Assembly: GCA_910589635.1 (NCBI GenBank)
Contig: CAJUTD010000043.1
Coordinates: forward strand, 4,456-26,523
DNA: 22,068 bases
DNA from: an uncultured Lachnospiraceae bacterium
Lineage (GTDB): Bacteria; Bacillota; Clostridia; Lachnospirales; Lachnospiraceae
Direction of reading: 5' to 3'
Shown here: positions 21,043-22,068 of the stretch, one piece after another
Layout: each line of letters opens with the position of its first letter
How positions within the stretch are numbered: position 1 is the stretch's first letter
Program-made: the position numbers and the translations under genes
The notes under the pieces: model-generated
What the model was told of the DNA's origin: nothing
Databases searched by the model: none
Seen by the model: only the letters and a program-made list of their open reading frames with translations

Positions 21043-21142
21043 GCATTTATTCATCAGCTGGCAAACGTTTCTCAGAAAATAGCTGAATCTATTCCTTGAA
21101 ATTGCCGAAAAAATAAAAAAGGTATACAAGGAGGAGAATGTT

Positions 21143-22045
21143 TTGCAGTTAAATAATGATATCGAAGTAGTCATTACAAGCTTTAATCAAAAATCCATGA
21201 TATATGAAGCAGTTCATTCATTGTGCTGTCAAACGATAAGGCCCAAGCGCATGATTATTGTTGACGATGGTTCGACAGATGAAATGTCTATTGATATTTT
21301 GCATGAAATAGAAACAGATAGGAAACTGTCTATTCCGTTACGGATTATTCGTCAGAAAAACAGCGGCGTCTCGGCTGCAAGAAACACAGGTATCCGTCAA
21401 ACAGAGTCCCCATTGGTAGTAGTACTTGACGGAGATGACAGTCTGGAACCATCTTTTATTGAGGAGGTCGGTAAAATATTACATGGAAATCCTTCTATGG
21501 TTGCCGCATCCTCTTGGTTACAGACATTTGGTGTTCTTGAGGCAGTCGTTCGACCCGAGGGAGGCAATGTTTCATCATTTCTTGCACGTAATTGTTGTCC
21601 GGCAACACATATGTTTCGCCGAGAAGCATGGAAACAATGCGGTGGATATGATGAGACTATGCGCAGTGGTTTTGAAGACTGGGATTTCTTTTTGAGTATG
21701 TTAGAAACGGTAAACGATACATATATAGGAATTGTGGAAAAACCGCTTATAAATTACCGTACAACTCCGGCTTCCTCAAATATAAAAAGTATGGAAAAGC
21801 GGCTACAGCTTATGCGTTATATTTTGGAAAAACATCGTGACATTTATAAAGAGCATGTAGCGGATGCTATTTTAGGGATTGAGGCAATATCGATGTCAAG
21901 GCTGTATGGCTGGGAAAGTGAAATAATACATACAAAGTTACACGGTCAAAGCGTCAGTAACATATCAAAAGAATTTATGGAAAGCCCATCCTATGGCGAT
22001 GGAGGAATGGCGGCGGCTGTTCGGATTGAATCAATCAATAAATAA
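21143..22045 (+). CDS. Glycosyltransferase family 2 protein
   Basis: This 300-residue GT-A glycosyltransferase has IEVVITSFNQKSMIYEAVHS at the N-terminus, the nucleotide-binding MIIVDDGSTDE (37-47), NSGVSAARNTGIRQ (73-86), the metal-binding LDGDDS (95-100) and the catalytic-region RREAWKQCGGYDETM followed by FEDWDFFL. The last 90 residues are helical and acceptor-specific; no membrane helix is seen. The TTG start at 21143 is chosen because AAGGAGGAG (21128-21136) is six bases upstream; a nearer ATG at 21138 is out of frame and stops at once. It is unrelated in detail to the glycosyltransferase at 3907-4923. Donor, acceptor and pathway are unknown. Only 23 bases follow its stop, including a T-rich run. 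Confidence 0.88.
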   Translation: MQLNNDIEVVITSFNQKSMIYEAVHSLCCQTIRPKRMIIVDDGSTDEMSIDILHEIETDRKLSIPLRIIRQKNSGVSAARNTGIRQTESPLVVVLDGDDSLEPSFIEEVGKILHGNPSMVAASSWLQTFGVLEAVVRPEGGNVSSFLARNCCPATHMFRREAWKQCGGYDETMRSGFEDWDFFLSMLETVNDTYIGIVEKPLINYRTTPASSNIKSMEKRLQLMRYILEKHRDIYKEHVADAILGIEAISMSRLYGWESEIIHTKLHGQSVSNISKEFMESPSYGDGGMAAAVRIESINK

Positions 22046-22068
22046 TGCTCTTTTTTCAGATTTTTATT

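Noticed and set aside
21059..21074. TGGCAAACGTTTCTCA, resembling a CcpA cre or MalR operator
   Set aside because: The length is two bases off the cre pattern, symmetry is incomplete, and it sits after ldh rather than at a sugar promoter; a single weak match is likely chance.

Overview
The window looks like a chromosomal segment of a low-to-moderate G+C Gram-positive anaerobe of the Clostridia, most likely a Lachnospiraceae relative. This rests on strong AGGAGG ribosome binding sites, occasional TTG starts, sigma-A-type promoters and the gene content: MATE exporter, clostridial-style MutY, ThiS/G/H with a TenI-like protein, a Glc-family PTS with MalQ, and L-lactate dehydrogenase. No rRNA, tRNA, CRISPR array or prophage was seen.

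Layout. 1-962 (minus): 5' part of an AT-rich MATE-type membrane exporter that runs off the left edge. 1163-2337: an overlapping pair in which a small MotA/TolQ-like four-helix membrane protein precedes a similar membrane domain fused to a LuxR-type DNA-binding domain. 2457-3542: mutY. 3907-4923: a family 2 glycosyltransferase behind its own promoter. 4933-5039: a strong promoter followed within about 70 nt by a strong terminator (orphan short RNA or attenuator). 5051-5336: a 286-bp almost fully palindromic MITE-like element with 18-bp perfect terminal inverted repeats and an 8-bp target duplication, sitting directly upstream of thiS. 5364-8352: thiS-thiG-thiH-tenI, thiazole-branch thiamine genes. 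8495-9678: three overlapping genes (a holin-like-toxin-type N-terminus with an extension, an unknown small protein, a GNAT acetyltransferase) behind a promoter, a structured leader and a nine-G tract. 9853-11169: an unrecognised protein with a PPC-like beta domain and a TTG start. 11184-12206 (minus): LacI-family repressor. 12207-12676: a 470-bp regulatory region with divergent promoters, repeated TTGTGCAA-type sites and a terminator/antiterminator-like leader. 12677-19963: a sugar operon of PTS IIABC, an endonuclease/exonuclease/phosphatase-fold protein, malQ, ptsI, ptsH and a maltose/galactoside O-acetyltransferase. 20089-21042: L-lactate dehydrogenase. 21143-22045: a second family 2 glycosyltransferase with a TTG start.

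How it works together. The divergent LacI regulator probably controls the PTS operon. The operon supplies its own Enzyme I and HPr, so phosphoenolpyruvate phosphate can pass EI (His188) to HPr (His15) to IIA (His74) to IIB (Cys692) to sugar during uptake of glucose, maltose or an alpha-glucoside, while MalQ rearranges maltodextrins. This HPr has Lys at position 46, where HPr kinase would normally phosphorylate Ser, so it should not act in the usual carbon-catabolite-repression branch. The thi operon makes the thiazole phosphate half of thiamine from ThiS thiocarboxylate, dehydroglycine (ThiH) and deoxyxylulose phosphate (ThiG), with TenI as the likely tautomerase. ThiF, ThiC and ThiD are not in the window.

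The most unusual items are the MotA-like/LuxR membrane regulator pair, the fold-back element upstream of thiS, the HPr without Ser46 in a self-contained PTS operon, the poly-G/toxin-like module, and the PPC-domain protein without a signal peptide.
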